A DNA stretch of 64,000 nucleotides from Mercurialis annua. Lineage: Eukaryota; Streptophyta; Magnoliopsida; Malpighiales; Euphorbiaceae. Position 1 is the stretch's first letter. Each line of letters begins with the position of its first letter. Positions 46,637 through 56,484 of the stretch are shown here, piece by piece. A program made the position numbers and the translations under genes. Location: contig NC_065575.1 of NCBI RefSeq assembly GCF_937616625.2, positions 5,029,501-5,093,500 of the forward strand, in the 5' to 3' direction. The notes beneath the pieces are model-generated. The model made no database searches, was not told the origin of the DNA, and was given only the letters and a program-made list of their open reading frames with translations.

Positions 46637-47094
46637 TGATACAAGTCGATCTTTAAGGGGTCGCCTGTACTATTTTTCCTGCACAAGTAACAAATATAAG
46701 CTCAAAGGACCTCAGGCTTGCTCAGCCTGAAAGCCACTCCGATGCTTAAGTCAGAGAGGGTTTTTTGGTAGGTAAATGAATGTAAGAGTATTTAAGTCTG
46801 ATTTCTGCTTACCCTTCTCAGCACTCGGTGGCTTCCTTTTATAATGAGTTTAAGGCGGTGGTTATCTGGTAAATCGTGGGTTTGCCCCACGATTATTGAT
46901 AATGGTGAAGGCACGTTCCCGATTATCCCGGGTAGTGGGTGTCAGGGAACGGAGTGGATGAGGTCGCCTAGATGGCAGACCGGGATGAGTCCGCCCGAGA
47001 CAGACATGGGCGATGGGAGATTTGGAGGCTCGTTGGGCGAGCATAGCATTCGTTAGGCGATGCTTGGAGTTCGAATATTATTAGGTCGGTATCA
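46637..47094 (-). repeat. 3' LTR of the Tat-lineage Gypsy element
   Basis: 458 bp, apparently identical to the copy at 54540-54997. An identical open frame of 70 codons in both LTRs is a by-product and not a gene. Confidence 0.93.
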
Positions 47095-47108
47095 GATGTC
47101 CCCCCCTT
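47095..47108 (-). other. Polypurine tract of the Gypsy element
   Basis: On the minus strand AAGGGGGGGACATC directly precedes the 3' LTR, the expected plus-strand primer for reverse transcription. Confidence 0.8.
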
Positions 47109-47225
47109 ATAATCTTGCTAAGTCAAAGACTTGAAGCGCCAATTTTCAAAATTCGAATTTCCGAAATTTTCGAAACAACTTGAATTTCAAACGTTTCCTG
47201 CAACGGTTACGAATCTGAAGCGTTT

Positions 47226-47245
47226 TTTGACTATAAAAGAACGCG
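47226..47245 (+). promoter_or_regulatory. Candidate TATA box for the antisense ORF
   Basis: GACTATAAAAGAACGCG at about 47229-47245, plus strand, roughly 300 bases before the ATG of the antisense ORF (47537). A pyrimidine-rich leader lies between. This would allow transcription independent of the LTR promoters; it is an inference from sequence only. Confidence 0.4.
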
Positions 47246-47536
47246 ACTTTTGGTTTTCCATTGATTATTTCGAGGAGTTTCCTGCTGTCAGGCATTCGAG
47301 TGTATAAAAGAGGTACATATTCTTTAATTAAAAGTTTTTTACTCTTAATTTTTCTCTCTGCTTTTCTGTTAATTTTCTCTCTGATTCTGTATTTCTGTTG
47401 ACGTATTTCTTCAGCCAGGTTTTCTTCGAGTTACATAGCACCAGACTTTCTCTTTTAATCAGTAAGTGGCTTAGCTATTTTTGTTTGTCTTCTTGTTTCC
47501 TTCTTCTTGTTTGCCTTCAGATAGTATATTCTTAGG

Positions 47537-48646
47537 ATGTCTACATTAAGGATTTCAATGTCTTCCCCTTCTTCTTCCTCTTCTTCTGAGAGTTCTGCCA
47601 GTGACCCTACTTACCCTGCTCCTCTTGCCACCCTTGTTGAGTTGTCATCTGACGAGGAAGGGTTGTCTCAGAAGGTGATCCCTGATAGTGAGGAGGGTGT
47701 TGATGACAGAGGGCCAGAGGGCGAGGTTCCCCTTGAGGACGTTGGTGGAGATGGTGAACTGGGTGATGACGAAGGAGACGAGGAGGACTTTGTTTTTAAA
47801 AGACGTAAAGTCTCCTCTGGGACATCTTCTAGTAAGAAAAAGCCCTTGTCTGAGTGGCCTATCAGTCTGGGTCAAGAAGCCCTAGTTTGGATTAGGGCGA
47901 GGTACGAAATTCCCCCCTTCATCAGCCTTCGGATTCCATCTGAGGGTTCGGCTGTTAGCCAGGTCTTGAAGGATGATGAACAGTTGCTTTTTGTTGACGA
48001 TTTTGAGGCGGGTTTGAGGCTACCACTCGACCTCTTTACCCAAGAAGTGTTCGATAATTTTAAGATCCCCTTGGGTCAACTCCATCCTAATGCCCACCGT
48101 CACTTGACCGGAGTTTTTATTCGTGGTCTCCAACTGAAGAGACAGGTGGGCTACGAGATTGTTAGGGCGATCTATTCTCTGGGGAGGAAGAAAAGCGACG
48201 AGTTCTTCTACTTGCAACCCGGGAGATCTCCCTTCACTGGCCTTCCCAATTCTTTGAAGCGGTGGAAAGGTAACTTCGTCATCGCCAAGAAGGAAGGGGG
48301 TTGGGGCTCCATTCCGAATGTTTTTGTGGAAGGGCCCCTTAAGTTGGAAAAGGCGAACCTGAGCGAGGTTGATAAAGAGACGTTGCGTCTGCTTCGAGGT
48401 GGCGCTAAGGTGCACGTAGTGAATCTGATAAATTCCTACTTCGGCTGGGACCAAAGTGTTGCCTCCAAGAGAAATAAGAGAGTGCAGGGTGAAAAAGGGG
48501 GAAAGAGGAAGAAGAGTGAGGACAAGAGGGAGACATCGCCCGATAATGGAGACGAGTTCCCTGATATGGGCGAACCACTGCTTTCTTCCCCTCTTAATAT
48601 TTCTTCTATGCCTCTTAGTCCTTCTGGTACCTTGTTTGTACCATGA
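47537..48646 (+). CDS. Antisense ORF of the Tat-lineage Gypsy element, 369 aa
   Basis: Complete ORF on the strand opposite to gag-pol, in the space between the gag-pol stop and the 3' LTR. A Ser-rich N-terminus is followed by a Glu/Asp-rich acidic stretch (about 36-82) and a basic patch KRRK (about 88-91). A folded central region (about 105-310) follows, with the block FDNFKIPLGQLHPNAHRHLT, then a Lys/Arg-rich tail (about 315-335). The central region resembles the plant 'putative gypsy-type transposon' domain (Pfam Transposase_28); this is from recall. Function is unknown; nuclear localisation is suggested by the basic patches. Extra ORFs, including antisense ones, are known in Tat-lineage elements. 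It is intact, like the rest of the element. The Met at codon 8 is an alternative start. Confidence 0.8.
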   Translation: MSTLRISMSSPSSSSSSESSASDPTYPAPLATLVELSSDEEGLSQKVIPDSEEGVDDRGPEGEVPLEDVGGDGELGDDEGDEEDFVFKRRKVSSGTSSSKKKPLSEWPISLGQEALVWIRARYEIPPFISLRIPSEGSAVSQVLKDDEQLLFVDDFEAGLRLPLDLFTQEVFDNFKIPLGQLHPNAHRHLTGVFIRGLQLKRQVGYEIVRAIYSLGRKKSDEFFYLQPGRSPFTGLPNSLKRWKGNFVIAKKEGGWGSIPNVFVEGPLKLEKANLSEVDKETLRLLRGGAKVHVVNLINSYFGWDQSVASKRNKRVQGEKGGKRKKSEDKRETSPDNGDEFPDMGEPLLSSPLNISSMPLSPSGTLFVP

Positions 48647-49076
48647 AGTTTTTATTTTCCTTTGTAATTTCTGTGGGGCATTTGCCCTCTTTTTAATATA
48701 TATCTTTTTTATTTTTGAGACAGTTAGCTTCTATGTTCTCTTTATTTTAGGCGATATATATATTTCGACTCTGTATTTTCCTTTTTTGGGAATGAACTCG
48801 TCAGTTCTCCTCTTTGGAAATATTTTAAGTAATCAACAACTATGGTAAAGAGATGATATCTGTGGAAATTCCTTGTCCGAGCAAGGGTAAATTAAAATAC
48901 TTGCATAAATTCAAATACAGTAATGTGATGAAATATCACTTGTAGAAATTGAAATAATGCTGTGATTAAACATCACTTGGAGGAATTGAAATACAATATT
49001 GAAACTGAACACTGCTTGACTAATTATACTACTTCTTAAGGAATAACTAATCATGTCTGATGGCGACCCATTGTGA
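48647..49076. other. Non-coding spacer between the two convergent ORFs of the Gypsy element
   Basis: Holds the convergent 3' ends of gag-pol (minus) and the antisense ORF (plus). Short ATCACTTG-type repeats occur near 48930-49015. No gene. Confidence 0.6.
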
Positions 49077-52000
49077 CTAAATTTTCCTCAAGTTGTTGGC
49101 GTTCCATGTCCTTGGTATGATTCTTCCCATGGAGTTGGTGAGTTTAAATGTTCCTTCTTTGATGACCTCGCTGATGGTGTAAGGTCCTTCCCAGTTTGGC
49201 TGCAGTTTTCCACTTCCTGCTTCTCCTTTTTTGACTTCGGTTTTTCGCATGACTAGGTCGCCTAGTTTGAATTTTCTTTTCTTTACATGGCTGTTGAAAT
49301 GTTTGGCCATCTTTTGTCTGTAGGCTTCCATCCTGATGTCTGATCTGTTGATTTTTTCAACCAGGAGATCTAGATTGTTCCTGAGCTCTTCTTCGTTTTC
49401 TTCTAGGTTTAGCTGGTTGTCTTCTGTCCTTGGCGTGGGTGCGCCGATCTCTACAGGGATTACAGCCTCCGTTCCATAGGCTAGGGCGAATGGAGTTTCG
49501 CCCGTTGATTCTCTGGGGGTGGTACGGTAATTCCATAGGACACTGTAGAGTTCTTCTACCCATCTTCCTTTGCACTCGTCTAGTCTTCTTTTTAGTCCGG
49601 CCAGTAGGATTCTGTTGGCCACTTCGGTTTGCCCATTCGATTGTGGATGGTAAACCGAAGTGAACCTTAGGTCGATTTGATACTCGGCACAAAACTTTCT
49701 AAACTTTGCTGAGTCGAACTGCTTTCCGTTGTCTGTGATCAGCACCTTCGGTATTCCAAACCTGCACAAGATAGATCTAAAGAAAAAGTTAGTTATGCGT
49801 TGTTGTGTGATTTTTGCCAGTGGTTCCGCTTCTATCCATTTGGTGAAGTGGTCGATTGCCACTACTAGGAACTTCCGTTGTCCTGTCGCCAAAGGGAGAG
49901 GTCCCAGGATGTCCATACCCCACTGGGCGAACGGCCATGCACTGCCGATGGGTTTCATTTCTGAAGCTTGCTTTCTTGGTACCAAGGCATGTTGCTGGCA
50001 AGGCCAGCATCCCCTTACTAGCGTTGTAGCTTGTTCTTTCATCGTGGGCCAATAATAGCCTTGTAGTAGTGCTTTCCTGACCAGTGTTGATGCTCCGTCA
50101 TGTGCTCCGCAGGTCCCCTCATGTAATTCTTTCATGATGTACTCCCCTTCTTCTTTGTTCACACATCTTAGCCAGGGATGGGTGAACGACCGTTTGTATA
50201 GCTGGCCGTTGTATATTCCGAACTTTGATGAAAGTATCACTATCCTTTTGGCTTCCTTCTTATCCTCGGGGAGTATTCCATTAGCCAGGTATGCTGTGAG
50301 GGGGGACATCCAGGTTTCTTCCCCTTCTACCATCAGTACTTCGCCTTCCTCAATTTCTTCTTGAAAGCTAGGTTGTCGTTTGATTTCATGAGGAATGTTT
50401 CTCATTGGGTCGTAATTCTTCGTTGCTGCCCACTTTGCCAATTCGTCGGATCTTCCATTCATTGCTCTGGGTATTTGCTGTAGCGACCAGGATCGCCCAT
50501 TATTGGCAAAGAAGGTTTTGGCCTGCTTGGCGTACTTCTTCAATGTAGCTTCCTTTACCTCGAAGTTCCCCGAGACTTGGTTCACGACCAGTTGTGAATC
50601 ACTGCAGATCTGGACTTCGGAGATGTTGAGCTCTTCGCATAGTTGCAACCCTGTTATCAGCGCCTCATATTCCGCAACATTGTTGGAGGCTGGAAACTCG
50701 AGTCTTGCTGAGTATTCCATTTGGATTTTTCCTGGTCCTTTGAGCACGACTCCGATGCCTGCTCCTTCTCCGCAAACTGCTCCATCGACGTGCATCTCCC
50801 AGGGAGTCGTTTTGTCCTCCATGGGTTCTTTGAATGTTAGTTCAGCGAAGAAGTCGGCTAGTGCTTGTGCTTTCAGTGCTTTCCGAGCTTCATAGATAAC
50901 GCCCAGACTTCCTATTTTGACGGCCCATTCTGCTATGCGTCCACTTGTTTCTGCCTTCTGGAGGATTTTTCGTAGTGGTTGGTCGGTCCGTACAATGACT
51001 TGGTGTCCTTCGAAGTAATGTCGGAGCTTGATGGTGGCGGTGTATACACATAGCGCCAGCTTCTCCAACTTCGGGTATCTCAGCTCCGCATCTCTGAGTA
51101 CTTTGCTGATGTAGTAGATCGGGTATTGTTCGCCTCCTTTTTCCGACACCAATACTCCTGCTATTGTTTCGTCAGAGCAAGAGATGTATAAATATAACAC
51201 GTCGCCCGGATCTGGTCTAGCCAACAGTGGGGGCGAGGATAGGAAGCTTTTCAATTCTTCAAACGCCTGCTGGCATTCTGCGGTCCATGTGAAGTTCTTG
51301 ATCTGTTTCAGGGTTTTGAAGAAAGGCAGGCATCGTTTTGCCGAGCAGGACATGAACCGACCTAGAGCCGTGATCCGACCGTTGAGCTTCTGGACTTCAT
51401 GTATGCTCCGTGGCGGTGTCATCTTTAAGACCGCTTCGATTTTATCTGGGTTAGCCTCGATACCCCTCTGAGAGACCATGTACCCCAAGAACTTGCCTGC
51501 CGGTACTCCGAATACGCACTTTTCCGGATTGAGTTTTAGCTGGTATCTCTTTAGCGTCTCCAGGACTATCTTCACATCTGTTGGGTGGTCTTCAGCTCGG
51601 ATGCTCTTGATAATCATGTCATCCACATAAACTTCCATGTGTTTTCCTATCTGATCTCTGAATATTGAGTTCACCAGCCGCTGATATGTGGCTCCTGCGT
51701 TCTTCAGACCGAAGGGCATCATCTTGTAACAAAATAATCCCTGGTCCGTTATGAAGGCCGTCTTCTCCTGATCTTCAGGTGCCATGGGTATCTGGTGATA
51801 TCCCGCCTTGGCATCTAGGAATGTATAGAGGGCGTGACCTGCTGTGGAGTCTACTAACTGATCAATGTGTGGAAGTGGGAAACTATCTTTGGGACATGCT
51901 TTATTCAGATCTGTGAAGTCCACGCACATTCGGTAAGTGCCATTGGACTTTTTTACCATTACCACATTTGCTACCCACTTGGGGTAATAGGCGTCTTTGA

Positions 52001-54464
52001 TCACGTTTGCTGCTTTTAACCGGGCGATCTCTTCTGCGATGGCAAGTTGTTTTTCGGGCGAGTGCCTTCTCTTCTTTTGTATTACTGCCTTCGCGTCGGT
52101 CGCTATGTTTAACCGATGACATATGACGTCCGGGTCTACTCCGATCAATTCGTCTGTTGTCCAGGCAAAGGAGTCTCCAAGCGATCTGAGGTTTTCGGTC
52201 AGAGATCGTCTGATTTTTTCTTCTAGCTCATCTCCCACTTCTATCTCCTTTCCTGGGGATAATTCGATTTTCTCAGTTCGCCCATAATGCTCCGCCCTTT
52301 CCTTCTTCTCTGGAGGTTCCATTGTTAGTACTGGCAAGGTTATATGTACCTTCCTGAGAGCTGTAAAGTATGCTTCTCTGGCTGACTTTTGGCATCCTCT
52401 GACTTCGGCATCGCCTTCTCTGGTTGGGATTTTCATCAGTAGGTACCTCATGCAAATGGATGCGCATGTATCGTGCAAGAGTGGCCTTCCGAGAATTGCA
52501 TTGTATGCGAAATCCATATTGACCACCATGAATTCTGCTCGGATCTCTTTGTAGATCTCTCCATCCCCCAGTTGGATGTTTATCTCCAGTGATCCTTCCA
52601 CCTGTACAGATTTGCCTCCTAGTCCCACTAGTGGAGTAGTAACATGTGTCAAATTTTCTTTCTTGAGTCCAATTCTGCCGAACACCTCCATCGTGATCAT
52701 GTTTACCGAACTTCCCGTGTCTACGAGCATCCGAGATACCTCGAAATTGTTGAGTCGCCCCTTGACAACTAGGGCGTCCTCATGGGGGACTGATAAGCCA
52801 TGACTATCGACCTCCGAAAAAGATACGCTTCTGAATTTCTTAGCATTCGGTGCACCTGGGCTAACCGAGTAGACTGTTCTTGCAGCTTTCTTCCTTGTAG
52901 TATTGCTGTCTCCTCCGGTCGATCCGCCCATTATTACATTAACCACGCCTGCTGGCTCTGGTCTGGGTCTTCTGACGATTTCTTCTTTCCGCTCTTTCTT
53001 TCTTTCTGATTCTGTCTCTCTGGCTTCGGTGTCCCTTTTTACGAACTGGGAAAGGGATCCCCTTTCTATCAATTTCTCTATCTCCTCCTTCAGGTGCCAG
53101 CATTCATCTGTGGTGTGGCCGTTGTCTCTGTGAAATTCACAGTATTTGCTATTGTCTCTTTTGCTGGCTGATGCAACGTTCATCTTCCTTGGCCATCTGA
53201 CCTTCTCTCGGCTGTCTTTTACCCAAAACAGTACGTTGGTTCTGGTTGTGTTCAGGGGCGTATATCGCCTATCTTCGTCTTTTTTCCTTTTGTTTCTGAA
53301 ATGGTCATTGCCTTTTTCTCCGAACCTCTTTCCTATGGGCGATCTGTCCCCATTTCTTCTTTCTGCAAACGTTCGTTCTTCTACCCGTCCGAGGCGATTC
53401 TCTATTTCTCTCTGGCCATCATCCACCCTGATCTGTGTATGTGCGATGGTCATCAGTGTGGTAAATGATTTTGGTGATTTAGCCAATAATTCCTTTCGTA
53501 GGTCGGAGTTGGTAGTTCCATTGAGTAATGCTGTGTAGGCGATCTCCTGGCTCAGGTCTTCTATCTGCATCGCCTCCTTATTGAATCTTTCTACGTACTT
53601 CCTGAGTGTCTCTCCTTCCCATTGCATGATGGCCAGCAGATCTGTGGATAGCTTCTTTTGAGGGATGCATGCTACGAATCTAGCCTGAAAAAGTCCTGAG
53701 AATTGTTTGAACGTCAGCACTGATCCTGGCTTTAAACTCTGGTACCATTCCTGCGCCAGACCTTTTAAGGTAGTAGGAAAAAGTTTACATAGTACGTGAT
53801 CCAAGTTTGTCTGAACATTGATCACCGCTTGGAATTTGTGAATATGGCTCTTGGGACAACCTGTTCCATCGTACGACTCCAAATTTGGGGGGTATCTGAA
53901 CTTTGTAGGGAACTCGTGAGAGATGATGAAATCTGCGAGTGGTGAGTCACTTCGAAGAGAGATGTCCACGTCTTCACATCTTATTCCAAGCCTGCTCATG
54001 ACCTGGCGGACTTTTTCCTCCAGATGCTCTTCTCCGCCTTTGAGGGTGTGTTGTTCATCCATCCAACGTTCTTCGTCTGGAATTATGATGGGGGCATTTT
54101 GTTTCCTTGCGGAATTTTCAGGGGCATCTTCCTCTCGCATTGGTTCTTTTCCCTTGTCCATGGTTGACGTTGACTTCTGTACTGGTGATTTCGCTGATCC
54201 CTGTTCTGGCGATTTTAACGAGATACTCTGTTTGATATCTTTGAGTAGACTGGTGATTTCTAGGAAAGCCTTGAACATTGCTTGGTTGTTGATTGGCCCT
54301 TCATCAGGTGCTATGGCTATCGGAGGCATCGTCTGTCTTATCGCCAGGGGGTCGCTGGTTTCTCCTTCTTCGCTGGTTGGGGGAAACAGATTTAGGGCCG
54401 GTGGTTCTGTTTCCCTGTCTTCTCGGTTGGTAGCTGGTAGAGTATTATCTTGTGGGGGATCCAT
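49077..54464 (-). CDS. Gypsy gag-pol polyprotein (Tat lineage), 1795 aa, single open frame
   Basis: Polyprotein for retrotransposition. Rough order from the Met at 54464: gag with a Cys/His motif CEFHRDNGHTTDEC; aspartic protease DTGSS (about 578); reverse transcriptase YVDDMI (about 943); RNase H; a second RNase H with HVDGAVCG (about 1221); integrase with an HHCC zinc-binding region (about 1455-1500) and a DDE core starting WGMDILGPL (about 1518). The order RT-RNH-RNH-IN marks Gypsy, Tat lineage. The frame stays open upstream to 54530 without an ATG before 54464; MDPPQ is therefore taken as the start, about 75 bases after the 5' LTR. No stop or frameshift is seen; with identical LTRs this copy may be active. 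Confidence 0.94.
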   Translation of the reverse strand: MDPPQDNTLPATNREDRETEPPALNLFPPTSEEGETSDPLAIRQTMPPIAIAPDEGPINNQAMFKAFLEITSLLKDIKQSISLKSPEQGSAKSPVQKSTSTMDKGKEPMREEDAPENSARKQNAPIIIPDEERWMDEQHTLKGGEEHLEEKVRQVMSRLGIRCEDVDISLRSDSPLADFIISHEFPTKFRYPPNLESYDGTGCPKSHIHKFQAVINVQTNLDHVLCKLFPTTLKGLAQEWYQSLKPGSVLTFKQFSGLFQARFVACIPQKKLSTDLLAIMQWEGETLRKYVERFNKEAMQIEDLSQEIAYTALLNGTTNSDLRKELLAKSPKSFTTLMTIAHTQIRVDDGQREIENRLGRVEERTFAERRNGDRSPIGKRFGEKGNDHFRNKRKKDEDRRYTPLNTTRTNVLFWVKDSREKVRWPRKMNVASASKRDNSKYCEFHRDNGHTTDECWHLKEEIEKLIERGSLSQFVKRDTEARETESERKKERKEEIVRRPRPEPAGVVNVIMGGSTGGDSNTTRKKAARTVYSVSPGAPNAKKFRSVSFSEVDSHGLSVPHEDALVVKGRLNNFEVSRMLVDTGSSVNMITMEVFGRIGLKKENLTHVTTPLVGLGGKSVQVEGSLEINIQLGDGEIYKEIRAEFMVVNMDFAYNAILGRPLLHDTCASICMRYLLMKIPTREGDAEVRGCQKSAREAYFTALRKVHITLPVLTMEPPEKKERAEHYGRTEKIELSPGKEIEVGDELEEKIRRSLTENLRSLGDSFAWTTDELIGVDPDVICHRLNIATDAKAVIQKKRRHSPEKQLAIAEEIARLKAANVIKDAYYPKWVANVVMVKKSNGTYRMCVDFTDLNKACPKDSFPLPHIDQLVDSTAGHALYTFLDAKAGYHQIPMAPEDQEKTAFITDQGLFCYKMMPFGLKNAGATYQRLVNSIFRDQIGKHMEVYVDDMIIKSIRAEDHPTDVKIVLETLKRYQLKLNPEKCVFGVPAGKFLGYMVSQRGIEANPDKIEAVLKMTPPRSIHEVQKLNGRITALGRFMSCSAKRCLPFFKTLKQIKNFTWTAECQQAFEELKSFLSSPPLLARPDPGDVLYLYISCSDETIAGVLVSEKGGEQYPIYYISKVLRDAELRYPKLEKLALCVYTATIKLRHYFEGHQVIVRTDQPLRKILQKAETSGRIAEWAVKIGSLGVIYEARKALKAQALADFFAELTFKEPMEDKTTPWEMHVDGAVCGEGAGIGVVLKGPGKIQMEYSARLEFPASNNVAEYEALITGLQLCEELNISEVQICSDSQLVVNQVSGNFEVKEATLKKYAKQAKTFFANNGRSWSLQQIPRAMNGRSDELAKWAATKNYDPMRNIPHEIKRQPSFQEEIEEGEVLMVEGEETWMSPLTAYLANGILPEDKKEAKRIVILSSKFGIYNGQLYKRSFTHPWLRCVNKEEGEYIMKELHEGTCGAHDGASTLVRKALLQGYYWPTMKEQATTLVRGCWPCQQHALVPRKQASEMKPIGSAWPFAQWGMDILGPLPLATGQRKFLVVAIDHFTKWIEAEPLAKITQQRITNFFFRSILCRFGIPKVLITDNGKQFDSAKFRKFCAEYQIDLRFTSVYHPQSNGQTEVANRILLAGLKRRLDECKGRWVEELYSVLWNYRTTPRESTGETPFALAYGTEAVIPVEIGAPTPRTEDNQLNLEENEEELRNNLDLLVEKINRSDIRMEAYRQKMAKHFNSHVKKRKFKLGDLVMRKTEVKKGEAGSGKLQPNWEGPYTISEVIKEGTFKLTNSMGRIIPRTWNANNLRKI

Positions 54465-54522
54465 TCTTGAAAAAGCAAATTCTGAAAAGTATCTAAAAGG
54501 AACGACGAAACTAATAAGTTCC

Positions 54523-54539
54523 ACGTTCACCGCACCAAA
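54523..54539 (-). other. Primer-binding site, tRNA-Phe type
   Basis: On the minus strand TGGTGCGGTGAACGTGG begins two bases after the 5' LTR. It complements the 3' end of plant tRNA-Phe (ending in CACCGCACCA) at all but one position, as far as I recall the tRNA. Confidence 0.6.
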
Positions 54540-54997
54540 TGATACAAGTCGATCTTTAAGGGGTCGCCTGTACTATTTTTCCTGCACAAGTAACAAATAT
54601 AAGCTCAAAGGACCTCAGGCTTGCTCAGCCTGAAAGCCACTCCGATGCTTAAGTCAGAGAGGGTTTTTTGGTAGGTAAATGAATGTAAGAGTATTTAAGT
54701 CTGATTTCTGCTTACCCTTCTCAGCACTCGGTGGCTTCCTTTTATAATGAGTTTAAGGCGGTGGTTATCTGGTAAATCGTGGGTTTGCCCCACGATTATT
54801 GATAATGGTGAAGGCACGTTCCCGATTATCCCGGGTAGTGGGTGTCAGGGAACGGAGTGGATGAGGTCGCCTAGATGGCAGACCGGGATGAGTCCGCCCG
54901 AGACAGACATGGGCGATGGGAGATTTGGAGGCTCGTTGGGCGAGCATAGCATTCGTTAGGCGATGCTTGGAGTTCGAATATTATTAGGTCGGTATCA
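54540..54997 (-). repeat. 5' LTR of the Tat-lineage Gypsy element
   Basis: 458 bp, apparently identical to 46637-47094. The retrotransposon promoter should lie here, reading leftward. Confidence 0.93.
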
Positions 54998-55002
54998 GTA
55001 TA

Positions 55003-55886
55003 TTTAAAATAAAAACCATAAACAATGCGTTAACAAGTTACAAATTATACTAAGAAAGAAAAGATATTACCCATAATGAACAAATTAGTAAGATTTACAA
55101 ATTAATAACTAAGATATAGAAATACTTAATTAATAGTAGTATATTTTTACCATAATTGGGGATCTCATTCGTTGAAGTAATGATTGGGATCTCCAAAAAT
55201 AATTCCTTGCATAGGAATACTTTCCAACGCATGGAATCTTAGAAAAATAATTAAAGTGCAATCTGCAATCTTGTCACACAATCCGTGATTCAAGATTACG
55301 GATCGGTGGGATCCAGGCAATAAATCGGGATTTTTTTATAAGAAGCATTAAATTAGAATTTTTTAATTAGAAAGCACAACTCCGTCAAAAAATCCCATTT
55401 TATATCACTTTTAAGGCGTGATTTTATATCATTATTTTGACACTATTATTTTACATGATGAAGTTGTCATTTTTAGTAATTATATTCTATATCTTTTCTT
55501 TTGAAACATTAATAATAAAGATAATTTTTTTTCTACAATCAAGCGGAATGCATTGTTCAAAAATATACCATCTCAATATTTAGAACTAAAAGGACGATGA
55601 ATCAATATTTTATGGCTATTTTATAGTTACTTTATATAAAGTGGATAATGTAACTATTATATTATTATTTTACTAAAACACATATTATTTAAATATAATT
55701 ATTTGATAGTTTATTAAATCATCAATAAGTATTAAAATAAAATAAGACTTTATAGCAGTAGTCTACTTTTATAAATTTAATGGCTTTTCTATAATTACTT
55801 TATTTTTGTTAATTTTATCTATTTTACCGTTAGATGAAAATGATTTCATCTAACAATAAAAAAGGATAAAGTAACTTTTAATTTAT
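55003..55886. other. AT-rich intergenic sequence, nothing assigned
   Basis: No supported gene or transposon end. Confidence 0.45.
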
Positions 55887-55895
55887 TAAAATTAA

Positions 55896-56276
55896 GGTCT
55901 AATTATTTAAAAATCACTCACCTTATAACTTTTTTTCATTTATACCAACCTAAGAAAATTTTCAATTGTACCCTATTTTCAATTTTTATGCTTCATCTCT
56001 ATCCTAATGAATTGAATTGACCTATATTTCTTTAAAAAAGAGTTTAAATCAGTCATTCATTTGTATTTTTTCAAGTATAAAAAAGTACGATATAATCCTT
56101 CTATTTAATTGTTTTTAATATTTTCATCCTTACATTAATTAAATTGTCAAAAAAATTAATTCTGGGGTACAGATGAAACATAAAAATTGAAAATAGAATA
56201 TAATTGAAAATTTTCCTAGGTCATGGTATAAATGAAAAAAAGTTACAAGGTGGATGGGTTTTTACATAATTAGGCC
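55896..56276. mobile_element. MULE-type MITE, 381 bp
   Basis: Inverted ends GGTCTAATTAT/GGCCTAATTAT, with shared inner block TAACTTTTTTTCATTTATAC and TTTTCAATTTTTATG on both arms (over 100 bases). The flanks TAAAATTAA (55887-55895) and TAAAATTTA (56277-56285) are a 9-bp duplication with one mismatch. No coding. Confidence 0.8.
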
Positions 56277-56484
56277 TAAAATTTAATAAAGTAATTATAG
56301 AAAATGTATAGGTAAGTTGGCAGAATTATTTTATCTTGGCAAGAGCTTGGCGTTTGTAATTGTGGCCGAAGCATTAAGATCTCAAATGTTGATAGAGGAG
56401 ATGTTATTCAAAGACTATCATCATGTCATGATATCGGAAGTTCTTCCTTTAATGATGATAGAACTATTTGGGTGGTAGCTTATT

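Larger units (their letters stand above)
46637..54997 (-). mobile_element. Full-length, very young Ty3/Gypsy element of the Tat lineage, 8.36 kb
   Basis: LTRs 46637-47094 and 54540-54997 are 458 bp each and appear identical. They start TGATAC and end GTATCA on both strands, and the perfect 5-bp duplication GTATA lies at 46632-46636 and 54998-55002. Orientation is minus: the primer site (below 54540) and gag-pol read leftward, and the polypurine tract (47095-47108) abuts the left LTR. The second, archaeal-type RNase H between reverse transcriptase/RNase H and integrase is the mark of the Tat lineage (Tat/Ogre/Retand relatives). An additional ORF lies on the opposite strand between gag-pol and the 3' LTR. 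All parts look intact. Confidence 0.95.

Noticed and set aside
46844..47056. 70-codon frame repeated exactly at 54747-54959, and an overlapping 60-codon frame on the other strand
   Set aside because: Lies inside the identical LTRs of the Gypsy element; repetition comes from the LTRs, not from a gene family.
53923..54633. 236-codon plus-strand frame
   Set aside because: Antisense shadow of the gag region, extending into the LTR; no domain of its own.
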